In this document: positions 15,378 to 23,104 of the stretch, in pieces
Layout of the letters: each line of letters opens with the position of its first letter
How positions within the stretch are numbered: position 1 is the first letter of the stretch
Origin: Paracoccaceae bacterium
GTDB taxonomy: Bacteria > Pseudomonadota > Alphaproteobacteria > Rhodobacterales > Rhodobacteraceae
Direction: 5' to 3'
DNA length: 33,813 nucleotides
NCBI GenBank assembly: GCA_026710155.1
Contig: JAPORQ010000076.1
Location: forward strand, 1 to 33,813
Made by a program: the position numbers and the translations under genes
Notes under the pieces: generated by a model
What the model was told of the DNA's origin: nothing
Database searches by the model: none
The model's input: only the letters and a program-made list of their open reading frames with translations

Positions 15378-16645
15378 TGGATTTCCTCACCCTGCCATCA
15401 ACCCGTAGCTGGGCTGTTGAAAATGTAGTTGTTCCCGAAATACGTTCTGATGGCAAATTGCATTTCCGAAAATGCTCACTTTCTGTAAGTGACGGAAAAA
15501 TCATTGCGGCTAAATCGGAAAATACCATTGATGGACAGGGGGGGTTGTTATTCCCCTTGTTTGTAGACATGCATACTCACCTGGACAAGGGACATATCTG
15601 GCCCCGATCACCTAATCCAGATGGAACTTTCGAGGGAGCGCTTAACACGGTCTTCAATGACAGAACAGGAAACTGGAAAGCGGAAGATGTGCGCCAACGA
15701 ATGGATTTCGCCTTGCGATGCGCCTATGCCCACGGAACTCGGGCCATAAGGACACACCTCGATTCAGCCTCTCCCCAACACCGGATTTCCTGGCCGGTCT
15801 TCCGTGAGACCAGGGAGGAATGGAAAAACAGGATCGAGTTGCAGGCAGTTACCATTCTGGGAATTGATTTGGTTGCCAATGACCAATTATTTTTGGAGAT
15901 TGCCGATACTGCCCAATCCAGTAATGGGGTGCTCGGCTGTGTAACCTATCCCTGCCCAGATCTGTCAGACAGGATTAGAACTTTTTTGCAAATTGCCCGG
16001 GAAAGGCAAATGGCGGTTGATTTTCATACCGATGAAACAAAGGATGCTGCATCGAATTCATTGAAGGAAATTGCCCTGGCCATAATTGAAACTGGTTTTG
16101 AATTCCCTGTGACTGTAGGTCATTGCTGTTCACTGGCCCAACAGGAGGAAAGCGAAGCCGAAAAAACTTTGGATCTTGTTGCCAAGGCAGGAATGAATGT
16201 CGTTTCGCTGCCGATGTGCAACATGTACCTACAGGATCGATGTACCGAAGCAACTCCAAGATGGCGAGGGGTAACACTTGTGCATGAAATGGTCCGGAAG
16301 GGAATTGATGTCTGTTTTGCCTCTGACAATACGAGGGATCCCTTTTTTGCCTATGGTGATCTCGACATGGTCGAGGTAATGAGGCAGGCCACCAGGATTT
16401 GCCATCTTGACCATTCCACATTTCCATGGTTCGGGTCCTTTAATGAAACGCCAGCCAGGGTTTGCGGCTTTCAAACGATGAAACTCGAGCCAGATTACCC
16501 TGCCGATTTTGTTCTTTTCAAGGGAAGAAACATGAACGAGTTTTTTTCACGTCCGCAAATGGACAGGGTTGTAGTAAGAAATGGTAGGCAAATAGAGCGA
16601 AAATTACCTGAATATTCTGAACTTGATCACCTTATGGAGTTTTAA
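15377..16645 (+). CDS. Cytosine deaminase-like amidohydrolase
   Basis: This 422-aa metal-dependent hydrolase belongs to the amidohydrolase superfamily, CodA branch. Metal and catalytic motifs are in order: HTHLDKG at 68-74 region (first His pair), HTDE at 217-220 with the catalytic Glu, GHC with His249, and SDNTRDPF with Asp317. Relatives deaminate cytosine, isoguanine, creatinine or other cyclic amidines, and sequence alone does not decide between these. It starts at GTG 15377, overlapping the permease stop by one base. The chosen start leaves the small N-terminal beta domain intact. Co-transcription with a creatininase homologue makes a cyclic amidine or amide substrate attractive, but this is inference. 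Confidence 0.87.
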   Translation: MDFLTLPSTRSWAVENVVVPEIRSDGKLHFRKCSLSVSDGKIIAAKSENTIDGQGGLLFPLFVDMHTHLDKGHIWPRSPNPDGTFEGALNTVFNDRTGNWKAEDVRQRMDFALRCAYAHGTRAIRTHLDSASPQHRISWPVFRETREEWKNRIELQAVTILGIDLVANDQLFLEIADTAQSSNGVLGCVTYPCPDLSDRIRTFLQIARERQMAVDFHTDETKDAASNSLKEIALAIIETGFEFPVTVGHCCSLAQQEESEAEKTLDLVAKAGMNVVSLPMCNMYLQDRCTEATPRWRGVTLVHEMVRKGIDVCFASDNTRDPFFAYGDLDMVEVMRQATRICHLDHSTFPWFGSFNETPARVCGFQTMKLEPDYPADFVLFKGRNMNEFFSRPQMDRVVVRNGRQIERKLPEYSELDHLMEF

Positions 16646-18042
16646 TGAACAGTAATTTACAAGCAGCAAAAGATGAATTGAGCCAGTTTGAACTGATTGA
16701 TTCGGGTTCAGCCCTGTCAGCCAAGAGCAGGGACTTTTTCTGGTATTCGCCAGTTTTGAAGGATCGGCTTGATCATATCAAGGCTGATTTTTCGGTATCA
16801 CCCCAAAACCAGGATGATGTCATCAAGATTCTCAAGGTGTGTTACAAATACGAAATTCCCGTCACGGTCAGAGGATCGGGAACAGGCAACTACGGTCAGG
16901 CGATGCCCCTTGCTGGAGGCTGCATTATCCATATGAACCAGATGACCAAGGTAAAGGAAATACATCCTGGGAGAGTCATTGTTGAGCCGGGTTGCCTGCT
17001 CAAGGATTTGGATTTTGCTTGCAGGGAGGATTCAGGTCAGGAAATAAGAATGTTTTCCTCGACCTGGGCAACGGCATCGATTGGTGGATTTATTGCCGGC
17101 GGATCAGGTGGCGTTGGTACCTGCAAATGGGGACAACTCAGGGATATGGGCAACATTATCCGAATTCGAGTGGTTACCATGGAGGAAATCCCCAGAGTAC
17201 TGGATTTTACCGGCGAGGAAATCCCCAGGGTCTCGCATGCCTACGGCACCAATGGCGTGATTACCGAGCTGGAAATGCCCCTTTCTCCTGCCTATGATTG
17301 GGTTGGACTTTTCCTGGGTTTTGATGATTTCATGGAATCGGTTAGGTTTTCAGCAGATCTTGCCAATGAGGATGGTATCCTGATCAAGTTGGCCACACCT
17401 TGTGAGGCCCCTATACCCCATAGGTATTTTCCCCGCATCAAACCCTATATAGCCGAGGACACCAATCTTGTTGCACTCATGATAGCACCACATGCAATGG
17501 ATGCGTTTCTGACCTATACTGCCAGAAATGGTAAAGCTGAAATCATTTACCGGTCAGATGACAATGATTGGCCTCGCAATCCCGGACCGGTTTTTGAATA
17601 TGCATGGAATCATACAACCCTTCGAGCATTGAGAATTGATCCGACAATTACCTATTTGCAGGTTCGCTACGGTTATCCCAACCACTTAGAACTGATTTCA
17701 AAGGCAAGGAAGCAATTCGGCGAAGAAGTTCTGCAGCATTTGGAAGTCATCAGGGAAAACGGCAAGGTTATGTTTGCCGGTCTGCCGATCGTCCAATTCA
17801 CCACGGAAGAAAGGCTGGATGAAATTGTCAGTTTGCATGAGGAAATGGGATGCATGATCTTCAATCCCCACAGATACACCCTGGAGGAAGGTGGCCGTCA
17901 AACAGTGGATACCAGGCAACTCGATTTCAAACGGGAAGCTGACCCAAAGGGACTCCTGAATCCGGGTAAAATGATCGCATGGGATGATCCTGACTGGAAT
18001 TACTCGAAAATGTATTCATACCCCGGAATCCAGAAAGCCTGA
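16645..18042 (+). CDS. FAD-binding oxidoreductase (GlcD/VAO superfamily)
   Basis: This is a 465-aa flavoprotein. The PF01565-type FAD domain is seen at about 45-185: TVRGSGTGNYGQAMPLAGG, RVIVEPGCLLKDLD and the glycine-rich GGFIAGGSGGVGTCKWG. The C-terminus ends in DPKGLLNPGKM, a hallmark of the glycolate/lactate/vanillyl-alcohol oxidase superfamily. It would oxidise a small hydroxy- or amino-compound and pass electrons to oxygen or a carrier. Its ATG overlaps the preceding stop (TAATG). A short internal repeat, EEIPRV, occurs twice near residues 178-195. The next two genes encode flavodoxin-fold reductases, possibly redox partners. Confidence 0.87.
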   Translation: MNSNLQAAKDELSQFELIDSGSALSAKSRDFFWYSPVLKDRLDHIKADFSVSPQNQDDVIKILKVCYKYEIPVTVRGSGTGNYGQAMPLAGGCIIHMNQMTKVKEIHPGRVIVEPGCLLKDLDFACREDSGQEIRMFSSTWATASIGGFIAGGSGGVGTCKWGQLRDMGNIIRIRVVTMEEIPRVLDFTGEEIPRVSHAYGTNGVITELEMPLSPAYDWVGLFLGFDDFMESVRFSADLANEDGILIKLATPCEAPIPHRYFPRIKPYIAEDTNLVALMIAPHAMDAFLTYTARNGKAEIIYRSDDNDWPRNPGPVFEYAWNHTTLRALRIDPTITYLQVRYGYPNHLELISKARKQFGEEVLQHLEVIRENGKVMFAGLPIVQFTTEERLDEIVSLHEEMGCMIFNPHRYTLEEGGRQTVDTRQLDFKREADPKGLLNPGKMIAWDDPDWNYSKMYSYPGIQKA

Positions 18043-18043
18043 G

Positions 18044-18625
18044 ATGAAGTCGCTGGTCGTTTATGCCCATCCCGTGCCTGAAAGTTTTTCTGCATCACTT
18101 CATCAGGAAGTTCTGGATCAACTTGCCCACAAGGGGTGGGAAGTTGATGATATAGACCTTTACCGGGAGGGGTTTGATCCAATTCTGTCAGAACATGAGA
18201 GAAGAATTTATCACGATGAACCTGATAATATTGAACCCGTTAAAGAATATGTGGAAAAGTTGCAAAATGCCGAAGCACTCTTTTTGGTTTTTCCGGTATG
18301 GATTTTTGGTTTCCCAGCCATACTGAAAGGTTTCTTTGATCGTGTCTGTGTACCTGGTGTCGCCTTTAAACTCAGCGAAGGAAAACTTGCCCCAAATCTT
18401 AGAAATATTCGTACCCTGGTGGCGGTAACCACCTATGGGGGTACTCGATTCAGAGCCTTTCTTGCCGGGGACCCTCCCCGAAAGGTTGTCACCCGTAGTG
18501 TCAGGTTTTATTGCCAACCTCAAACCCTTAAATACTTAGCGCTCTATGACATGAATCGGGCAGACCATACCAAGCGAACAAATTTTCTAACCCTCGTAAG
18601 AAATGAAATAAAGAAACTCTCATGA
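18044..18625 (+). CDS. NAD(P)H:quinone oxidoreductase-like flavoprotein (Flavodoxin_2), copy 1
   Basis: This is a 193-aa flavodoxin-fold protein of the KefF/MdaB/NQO1 type. The FMN/FAD-phosphate loop is HPVPESFSASL after the first strand (MKSLVVYAHP), then FPVWIFGFPAILKGFFDRV, the characteristic flavin-binding W/F motif, and TTYGG. ATG 18044 is preferred over a longer frame from 17984, which would overlap the FAD oxidase and lacks similarity. It begins 1 bp after the oxidase stop. It probably transfers electrons from NAD(P)H to a quinone or other acceptor in this pathway. Confidence 0.87.
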   Translation: MKSLVVYAHPVPESFSASLHQEVLDQLAHKGWEVDDIDLYREGFDPILSEHERRIYHDEPDNIEPVKEYVEKLQNAEALFLVFPVWIFGFPAILKGFFDRVCVPGVAFKLSEGKLAPNLRNIRTLVAVTTYGGTRFRAFLAGDPPRKVVTRSVRFYCQPQTLKYLALYDMNRADHTKRTNFLTLVRNEIKKLS

Positions 18626-19215
18626 AAGCCCTGGTGATTTATTGCCACCCCAATCCCGATAGTTTTACAGGTGCCGTAAAGGATCTGGTTTTAGAAGTTC
18701 TTGAGGAGAAGGGATTCAATACTCGTTTGACTGACCTGTATGGTGAACATTTCAATCCTCTGATTCACAAGGAAGAATTGGAATTCTATACTGATATCAC
18801 ATGCAATCAAAAGGGTTTGGAGAACCATGTAGACAATATCATGTGGTGTGACACCCTTATATTTGTTTATCCCACCTGGTGGTATGGATTGCCGGCCATG
18901 TTGAAAGGCTGGCTGGATCGATGTTTTCTACCTGGGATTGCATTTCATATGCCAGAGGGTAAAAAAAACGCCAAGCCCGGTCTCAAGCATATCACAAGGC
19001 TGGGCCTGTTTACCACGGCTGGAGCCACGCCACTGGTGACTTTTCTAATGGGCTCACCAGGCAAAAGAACGATCTTGCGGGCCGTCAAGTTCCTTTGCAA
19101 GCGGCCGGTCAAAACGGTATTCCTTGCCCATTATCAGATGGATTCCTCCACTGATGAAAGCAGAAAAATTCATCTTGAGCAGATCAGGGTAAAAATGCAG
19201 AAATTCCTTTCCTGA
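18622..19215 (+). CDS. NAD(P)H:quinone oxidoreductase-like flavoprotein (Flavodoxin_2), copy 2
   Basis: This is a 197-aa paralogue of the preceding gene, overlapping it by four bases (ATGA). It shares the same order of motifs: HPNPDSFTGAV, YPTWWYGLPAMLKGWLDRCF and TTAGAT. The two copies differ over most of their length, so the duplication is old or they were acquired separately. They may form a heterodimer or act on different substrates. Both lack membrane segments and should be cytoplasmic. Confidence 0.87.
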   Translation: MKALVIYCHPNPDSFTGAVKDLVLEVLEEKGFNTRLTDLYGEHFNPLIHKEELEFYTDITCNQKGLENHVDNIMWCDTLIFVYPTWWYGLPAMLKGWLDRCFLPGIAFHMPEGKKNAKPGLKHITRLGLFTTAGATPLVTFLMGSPGKRTILRAVKFLCKRPVKTVFLAHYQMDSSTDESRKIHLEQIRVKMQKFLS

Positions 19216-19245
19216 TCGATTTGCTATACTCTTGAGGAGAAAAAT

Positions 19246-20037
19246 ATGAGTTTCGAATGGCTAGACAGAAGGGCTCCTGAATTCAAAGACCCAAGCCCCG
19301 ACAAAACCATAGCAATTCTTCCCACGGCAGCGATTGAGCAGCATGGACCCCATTTGCCCGTGGGAACGGACACTATTATAGGCATGGGAATGTTGAATGA
19401 AGTCAAGAAAATCATTCCGACCGACCTGGATGTGAGGATTCTGCCCATCCAGGCAATCGGCAAATCAAATGAACATATTTGGCAAGTGGGTACTTTAACC
19501 CTAACTGCTGAAACTGCCCTCAAAGCCTGGACTGAAATAGGACAATCAGTTGCCCGCAGTGGGATAAGAAAACTGGTGATCGTTAATTCACATGGCGGCA
19601 ACCTCGATTTGATATCAATTGTGGCAAGGGAACTCAGAGTGAACCAGGGCATGTTTGTGGTCAAGTGCCAGTGGGGCAATTTTGGCCAGCCGGAGGAATT
19701 GTTTTCGGAATATGAGAAGCAATATGGCATTCATGGCGGCGAATACGAAACCTCCCTGGTTCTGTATTTTCGCCCTGAATTGGTGGACATGAACAAGGCG
19801 GTCAAATTTGAATCTTCTGCCGAGTGCACCCCATTCTCTCCTGTAGGTCCAATCAGTTATGGTTGGATAGCAAAGGATTTAAATCCTGACGGTACAGTTG
19901 GTGATGCCCATCTTGCCTCGATTGAGAAAGGCAAGCTTACGGCAGAATATCAGGCCAGGGGGTTTCTTGAATTGCTGAAAAATGTTGCCGATATGGATAT
20001 ATCGAAATTCGAGGTTGAAACATCACCCGGCAAATAA
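19246..20037 (+). CDS. Creatininase family amidohydrolase
   Basis: This 263-aa product belongs to the creatininase superfamily, which includes creatinine amidohydrolase and FAPy-nucleotide deformylase ArfB. The metal-binding motif PTAAIEQHGPHLPVGTD carries Glu31, His33 or His36 and Asp42, followed by NSHGGN and HGGEYETS with the second-site His/Glu. Family members open cyclic amides or remove formyl groups. It starts at ATG 19246 after GAGGAGAAA, a good ribosome-binding site, 30 bp past the preceding gene. It is last in the operon. With the deaminase it could make up a creatinine- or pyrimidine-type ring-opening route, but the substrate is not proven. Confidence 0.88.
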   Translation: MSFEWLDRRAPEFKDPSPDKTIAILPTAAIEQHGPHLPVGTDTIIGMGMLNEVKKIIPTDLDVRILPIQAIGKSNEHIWQVGTLTLTAETALKAWTEIGQSVARSGIRKLVIVNSHGGNLDLISIVARELRVNQGMFVVKCQWGNFGQPEELFSEYEKQYGIHGGEYETSLVLYFRPELVDMNKAVKFESSAECTPFSPVGPISYGWIAKDLNPDGTVGDAHLASIEKGKLTAEYQARGFLELLKNVADMDISKFEVETSPGK

Positions 20038-20101
20038 ATCCGTCAAGTTTGTGAGATTCCAAAGTTTGATAAGTGTTTCTGAAGATAGCTATTCTTCATT
20101 T

Positions 20102-20123
20102 GGGGTTTATATACGATAGTCAC
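20102..20123 (-). repeat. 22-nt border motif, copy 2 (left border of second insert)
   Basis: GGGGTTTATATAC followed by GATAGTCAC; its reverse complement equals the copy at 7354-7375 at 20 of 22 positions. It lies 64 bp after the creatininase stop with the GGGG side toward that backbone gene. Confidence 0.7.
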
Positions 20124-20126
20124 AAC

Positions 20127-20615
20127 TTAATTTTCGTGATTGTTTCCCAAAGATTTAATTATTCTAGGTATAGCCAGCATTACACCACTAGTGGGTGGAA
20201 TAAGAGAAAGAATTGCGATTAATGGTTGATTAATATACGTACAAAAACAGGCGGCTAAGAGACTAGCAATCGCAACATTAAAACCCAACCAACTAGCTCG
20301 TTTGACATCCATTTTTTGCGCGATTAAAACATTCGTTTCCCATTGATGACGATATGACATTTCACTTTCTGCCATCGTCATAATTCTATTAGTCATTCCC
20401 TGTTGAATTTTTTCATATTCTTCAAGCAAAATGGGCGGTGGAATAGGTCCGTTAAATGAAATAGCTTGAGTATAAGATATTTGTATGTTTTCGGGTAGGT
20501 TTGCCAGTACATCGCTAGGTACTTTGGGCCCATGTTCATTATTTTCTATTCTGGTTTGATCTGCAAGAGATTTTATTATGGGATTTAAGCGCCTGCCTTC
20601 TCGGTTTTTGTTTTT
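20127..20615 (-). CDS. DUF2335-like membrane protein without a standard start codon
   Basis: The coding frame is open for 162 codons from 20615 to the stop at 20127, but the first ATG/GTG/TTG-type start is TTG 20429, giving only 100 aa. The upstream part is clearly protein-like and contains the segment ISFNGPIPPPILLEEYEKI, which matches the N-terminal signature of DUF2335 proteins. Two hydrophobic segments follow near the C-terminus (WLGFNVAIASLLAACFCTYI and LIAILSLIPPTSGVML). The frame overlaps the 3' end of the gene at 20585-20800 by about 30 nt, one frame away. Either the two were one gene broken by a frameshift, or a rare start is used. Function is unknown. Base composition is AT-rich, unlike the first island. 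Confidence 0.55.
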   Translation of the reverse strand, partial: KNKNREGRRLNPIIKSLADQTRIENNEHGPKVPSDVLANLPENIQISYTQAISFNGPIPPPILLEEYEKIQQGMTNRIMTMAESEMSYRHQWETNVLIAQKMDVKRASWLGFNVAIASLLAACFCTYINQPLIAILSLIPPTSGVMLAIPRIIKSLGNNHEN

Positions 20616-20800
20616 TCATGTAAATTTATAACTTTCCATATATCATTCCCAACAGATTTTAAATCTTGTCCAGGTTTACTTGAATATTTTTCAACCGAAA
20701 ATTCAGATGGGTATAACAATCCAACAGATACAACAGTACTCATCAGTGAATAACTTAAAATATCTGTCTTGTTAATTCGCCTATATTCATTGAATGTCAT
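20585..20800 (-). CDS. Small hypothetical membrane-associated protein
   Basis: This is a 71-aa product with no recognised family. ATG 20800 has a good ribosome-binding site, GGAG six bases upstream, so translation is plausible. A hydrophobic stretch (LSYSLMSTVVSVGLLYP) lies near the N-terminus and the tail is Lys-rich. Its end overlaps the DUF2335-like frame; the A-rich junction (about 20600-20617) is where a frameshift could join them. It lies within the insert bracketed by border motifs. Confidence 0.5.
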   Translation of the reverse strand: MTFNEYRRINKTDILSYSLMSTVVSVGLLYPSEFSVEKYSSKPGQDLKSVGNDIWKVINLHEKTKTEKAGA

Positions 20801-20958
20801 TCAAACTCCTTTACTTTCAAATGACAATAATATGGTTAATAAAATCTAGTAATATCCAACTAATTTTTTTGTAAATGGCATGAAAAGTGATTTCGGTCAA
20901 GATAACAGCCAAGACCAAGGAATAGAGAATGTCATCGAAAACTAATTCCGGGTAGAAA

Positions 20959-20980
20959 GTGACTTTGTGTATATAACCCC
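20959..20980 (+). repeat. 22-nt border motif, copy 3 (right border of second insert)
   Basis: GTGACTTTG followed by TGTATATAACCCC. It is inverted relative to copy 2, so the two bracket an 879-bp insert. It begins the backbone side one base after the stop codon of the cytochrome gene. Confidence 0.7.
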
Positions 20981-20981
20981 T

Positions 20982-21857
20982 TTAATTTTGTGGATTGAGG
21001 TCTGACAGATAGGTTGCAATAGCCGCAAGGTCTTCAAATGAGGCATAATTTGAATAGGCTTGAGTAACGAGATACATGGCACTTGTTTCACTCACTGCAC
21101 CCGACCATTCATCCAGGGCATTCAAGATTTCATCCCTATCCAGACCAGCTATTGCCGGTGCCTCCTTTTCACCGGATTTGAGTGGTTGAGCTCCCTGGAA
21201 TTGTTGTCCTGCCTTTTCGGCAAAAAGTAAATTTCTTGGTGTATGGCAACTTCCACAATGTCCAAGACCATTCACCAGATAAGCACCCCTATTCCATTCC
21301 TCGCTTTTTTCCGAGTTGTATTCAAAATCTGGTGATTCCAGAAACAGCATTTTCCAGGGTAAGTTGATGATGGAAAAATTGAATGGAAAAATAAGGTCAT
21401 GTGGGTTTGATTCTTCGCTCACCCCATCCAGGCTGAAAATATAGGCCTTTATGTCCAGCAGATCTTCATAAGTGGCTTTTGAATAGGAGGTGTATGGAAA
21501 TGAGGGAGAATAGTGCTTGCCCTTGGGGCTGATACCCCTCACCATGGCATTGATGAAATCCAGATCACTCCAGTTGCCGATACCGGCACTTGGATTGGGG
21601 GTTATATTAGGTGGATAAAACCTGCCAACCGGTGTTGACAGTACCTCTCCTCCCATCAGCAGGTTAAAGTTGGGTGATTCTGGATTGCGGTTCAGATGAC
21701 AATTTCCACATCCCCCAAGATGAAATAGAATTTCGCCCTTGTTTGGATCTGGTTCATAGCTGGCAGAAATCTGACTCCTAAACTCTTCAACCGCAATTCT
21801 CTGTGGGTAGGTCAACCCAACGAATACCATTATCAGACAAAGTAGAAGAATTGCCAA
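20982..21857 (-). CDS. Diheme cytochrome c family protein
   Basis: This is a 291-aa protein with an N-terminal membrane anchor or uncleaved signal (MAILLLCLIMVFVGLTYP) and two c-type heme sites: GCGNCH (Cys50, Cys53, His54) and HCGSCH (Cys201, Cys204, His205). The arrangement resembles the cytochrome subunit of membrane-bound alcohol/sugar dehydrogenases, which have up to three hemes; this one has two. It should face the periplasm. The start is TTG 21857, the first usable codon, and may lie upstream by a rare codon, as the frame stays open and basic (KIVIIKRIALL) before it. It lies 23 bp after the cytochrome c' gene and is probably co-transcribed with it. Confidence 0.85.
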   Translation of the reverse strand: MAILLLCLIMVFVGLTYPQRIAVEEFRSQISASYEPDPNKGEILFHLGGCGNCHLNRNPESPNFNLLMGGEVLSTPVGRFYPPNITPNPSAGIGNWSDLDFINAMVRGISPKGKHYSPSFPYTSYSKATYEDLLDIKAYIFSLDGVSEESNPHDLIFPFNFSIINLPWKMLFLESPDFEYNSEKSEEWNRGAYLVNGLGHCGSCHTPRNLLFAEKAGQQFQGAQPLKSGEKEAPAIAGLDRDEILNALDEWSGAVSETSAMYLVTQAYSNYASFEDLAAIATYLSDLNPQN

Positions 21858-21880
21858 TAGGGCAATTCTCTTGATGATGA

Positions 21881-22315
21881 CTATTTTCTGAATTCCCTAT
21901 GACAGGCAGAACAGGTTTGTCCCAATTGTGAAAAAGCCATAGCGAAGTCATCCTCGCTTGCTGCATTTTTCAGCATAAGACTTGCATTAATCATATTGTT
22001 GAGATGAACCCCAAATCCATCCGATGTCATGATTTCCTGCTTGGAATCCGTATCGCCATCGAACGAACCTTCTACAAACAAGAAAGGAAGGGATAATGAC
22101 ATGGCATGAATGGCATGACCGATACTTTTGGTCATTGCTGGTTCGAATTCAGCCTGTCCCCTTTGAATGGCACCCAGACTTCTCATGTTGGAACCGATAA
22201 ACTTCATGATCTCCTGTCGAGCCTGAATTGCATCCTCCGGAAGAACTGAACCTGCAGTTCCTGCAACCGGGATTAATATCAGGCAAATAACCGCAATAAG
22301 AGATTTGAATTTCAT
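21881..22315 (-). CDS. Cytochrome c' (Cytochrom_C_2 family)
   Basis: This is a 144-aa protein with a signal peptide (MKFKSLIAVICLILIPVAG ... TAG) and a four-helix-bundle pattern ending in a single C-terminal heme site, CSACH (Cys135, Cys138, His139), followed by REFR. This layout, heme at the extreme C-terminus, is diagnostic for the cytochrome c' class II group. Family members bind NO or other small ligands in the periplasm, or accept electrons. Upstream of the diheme cytochrome gene on the same strand, so the two may act together. Confidence 0.9.
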   Translation of the reverse strand: MKFKSLIAVICLILIPVAGTAGSVLPEDAIQARQEIMKFIGSNMRSLGAIQRGQAEFEPAMTKSIGHAIHAMSLSLPFLFVEGSFDGDTDSKQEIMTSDGFGVHLNNMINASLMLKNAASEDDFAMAFSQLGQTCSACHREFRK

Positions 22316-22396
22316 TTTACTTTCACCACTCCTGTTTGATTCATGCTTTCAGGTTAATGAAATTTCATAAGTACTGCAAATCAAATCAAATTCCCG

Positions 22397-23104
22397 TCAT
22401 TGGTGCCGAGATTCTTCGATTACCTCCATCAATTCCAATACATAGGGTCCAAGTTCGTTCACAATTTTGTGTACACCTTCCCTGTTGGGATGCAGCAAAT
22501 CATCCTGAAGATAGATTTCCCTGACTTCCTCCCGTGATCCCAATCTGTCAATCGGGTCGAATATTCTGGGAAACAGGATTAAATCGAATTCATTGCTGAG
22601 TTCATGGAAAATCTGTTCGAATTCGGCCTTGTAGTCCTGGCCGTAGTTGGAAGGTGCTTCGTGACCGACCAACAAGGTAGGCAGTTTGTTTTCAGCAGTT
22701 ACTTCAAGGATTGCACGAAGATTGTTTCTGGATTCACCAACATCGATACCCCTCAGTAAATCGTTGCCACCAAGCAAAATGATGATACCGTCAAAACCCT
22801 CCTGCAAGGTCCAGCTTATACGGGCTTTGCCACCTGCAGTGGTATCTCCGGAAACGCCGGAATTGGTCAATTTGATGGGGACATTTCTTTGATCGAACCA
22901 TTCCTGCATCTGGGATACCATTCCATCCTCGGGATACAAGCCAAATCCCTGGACCAGACTATCACCAAAAAAGCTGATCTTGTATTCTGCCGAAACCTTT
23001 GTGGGCAATGCCGTCAAAAAAATTGTTACTATCAGCAGCAACTTGCAGAAAAACCCTGAAACTCCATATTTTGTGGAAATCAATCGGGGTAAAAGTAATT
23101 CCAT
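22397..23104 (-). CDS. tesA: Arylesterase/thioesterase TesA-like, SGNH hydrolase
   Basis: This is a 236-aa periplasmic SGNH-type esterase. The signal peptide lies within residues 15-39 (KLLLIVTIFLTALPTKVSA after a long n-region). Catalytic blocks are complete: block I FFGDSL with Ser49, block II SGVSGDT, block III GGND (112-115) and block V DDLLHP with Asp202 and His205. The start is placed at ATG 23104 because a longer frame from 23290 would run through the ABC gene. Its start codon overlaps that of the divergent ABC ATPase. tesA next to ybbA/ybbP is also the arrangement in Escherichia coli, which supports the call. Confidence 0.92.
   Translation of the reverse strand: MELLLPRLISTKYGVSGFFCKLLLIVTIFLTALPTKVSAEYKISFFGDSLVQGFGLYPEDGMVSQMQEWFDQRNVPIKLTNSGVSGDTTAGGKARISWTLQEGFDGIIILLGGNDLLRGIDVGESRNNLRAILEVTAENKLPTLLVGHEAPSNYGQDYKAEFEQIFHELSNEFDLILFPRIFDPIDRLGSREEVREIYLQDDLLHPNREGVHKIVNELGPYVLELMEVIEESRHQ

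Noticed and set aside
20595-20620. Classical -1 slippery heptamer joining the two small genes
   Set aside because: The stretch is A-rich, but in the upstream reading frame the codons are GAA AAA ACA, which do not form a proper X XXY YYZ heptamer. Frameshift mutation or error is at least as likely.
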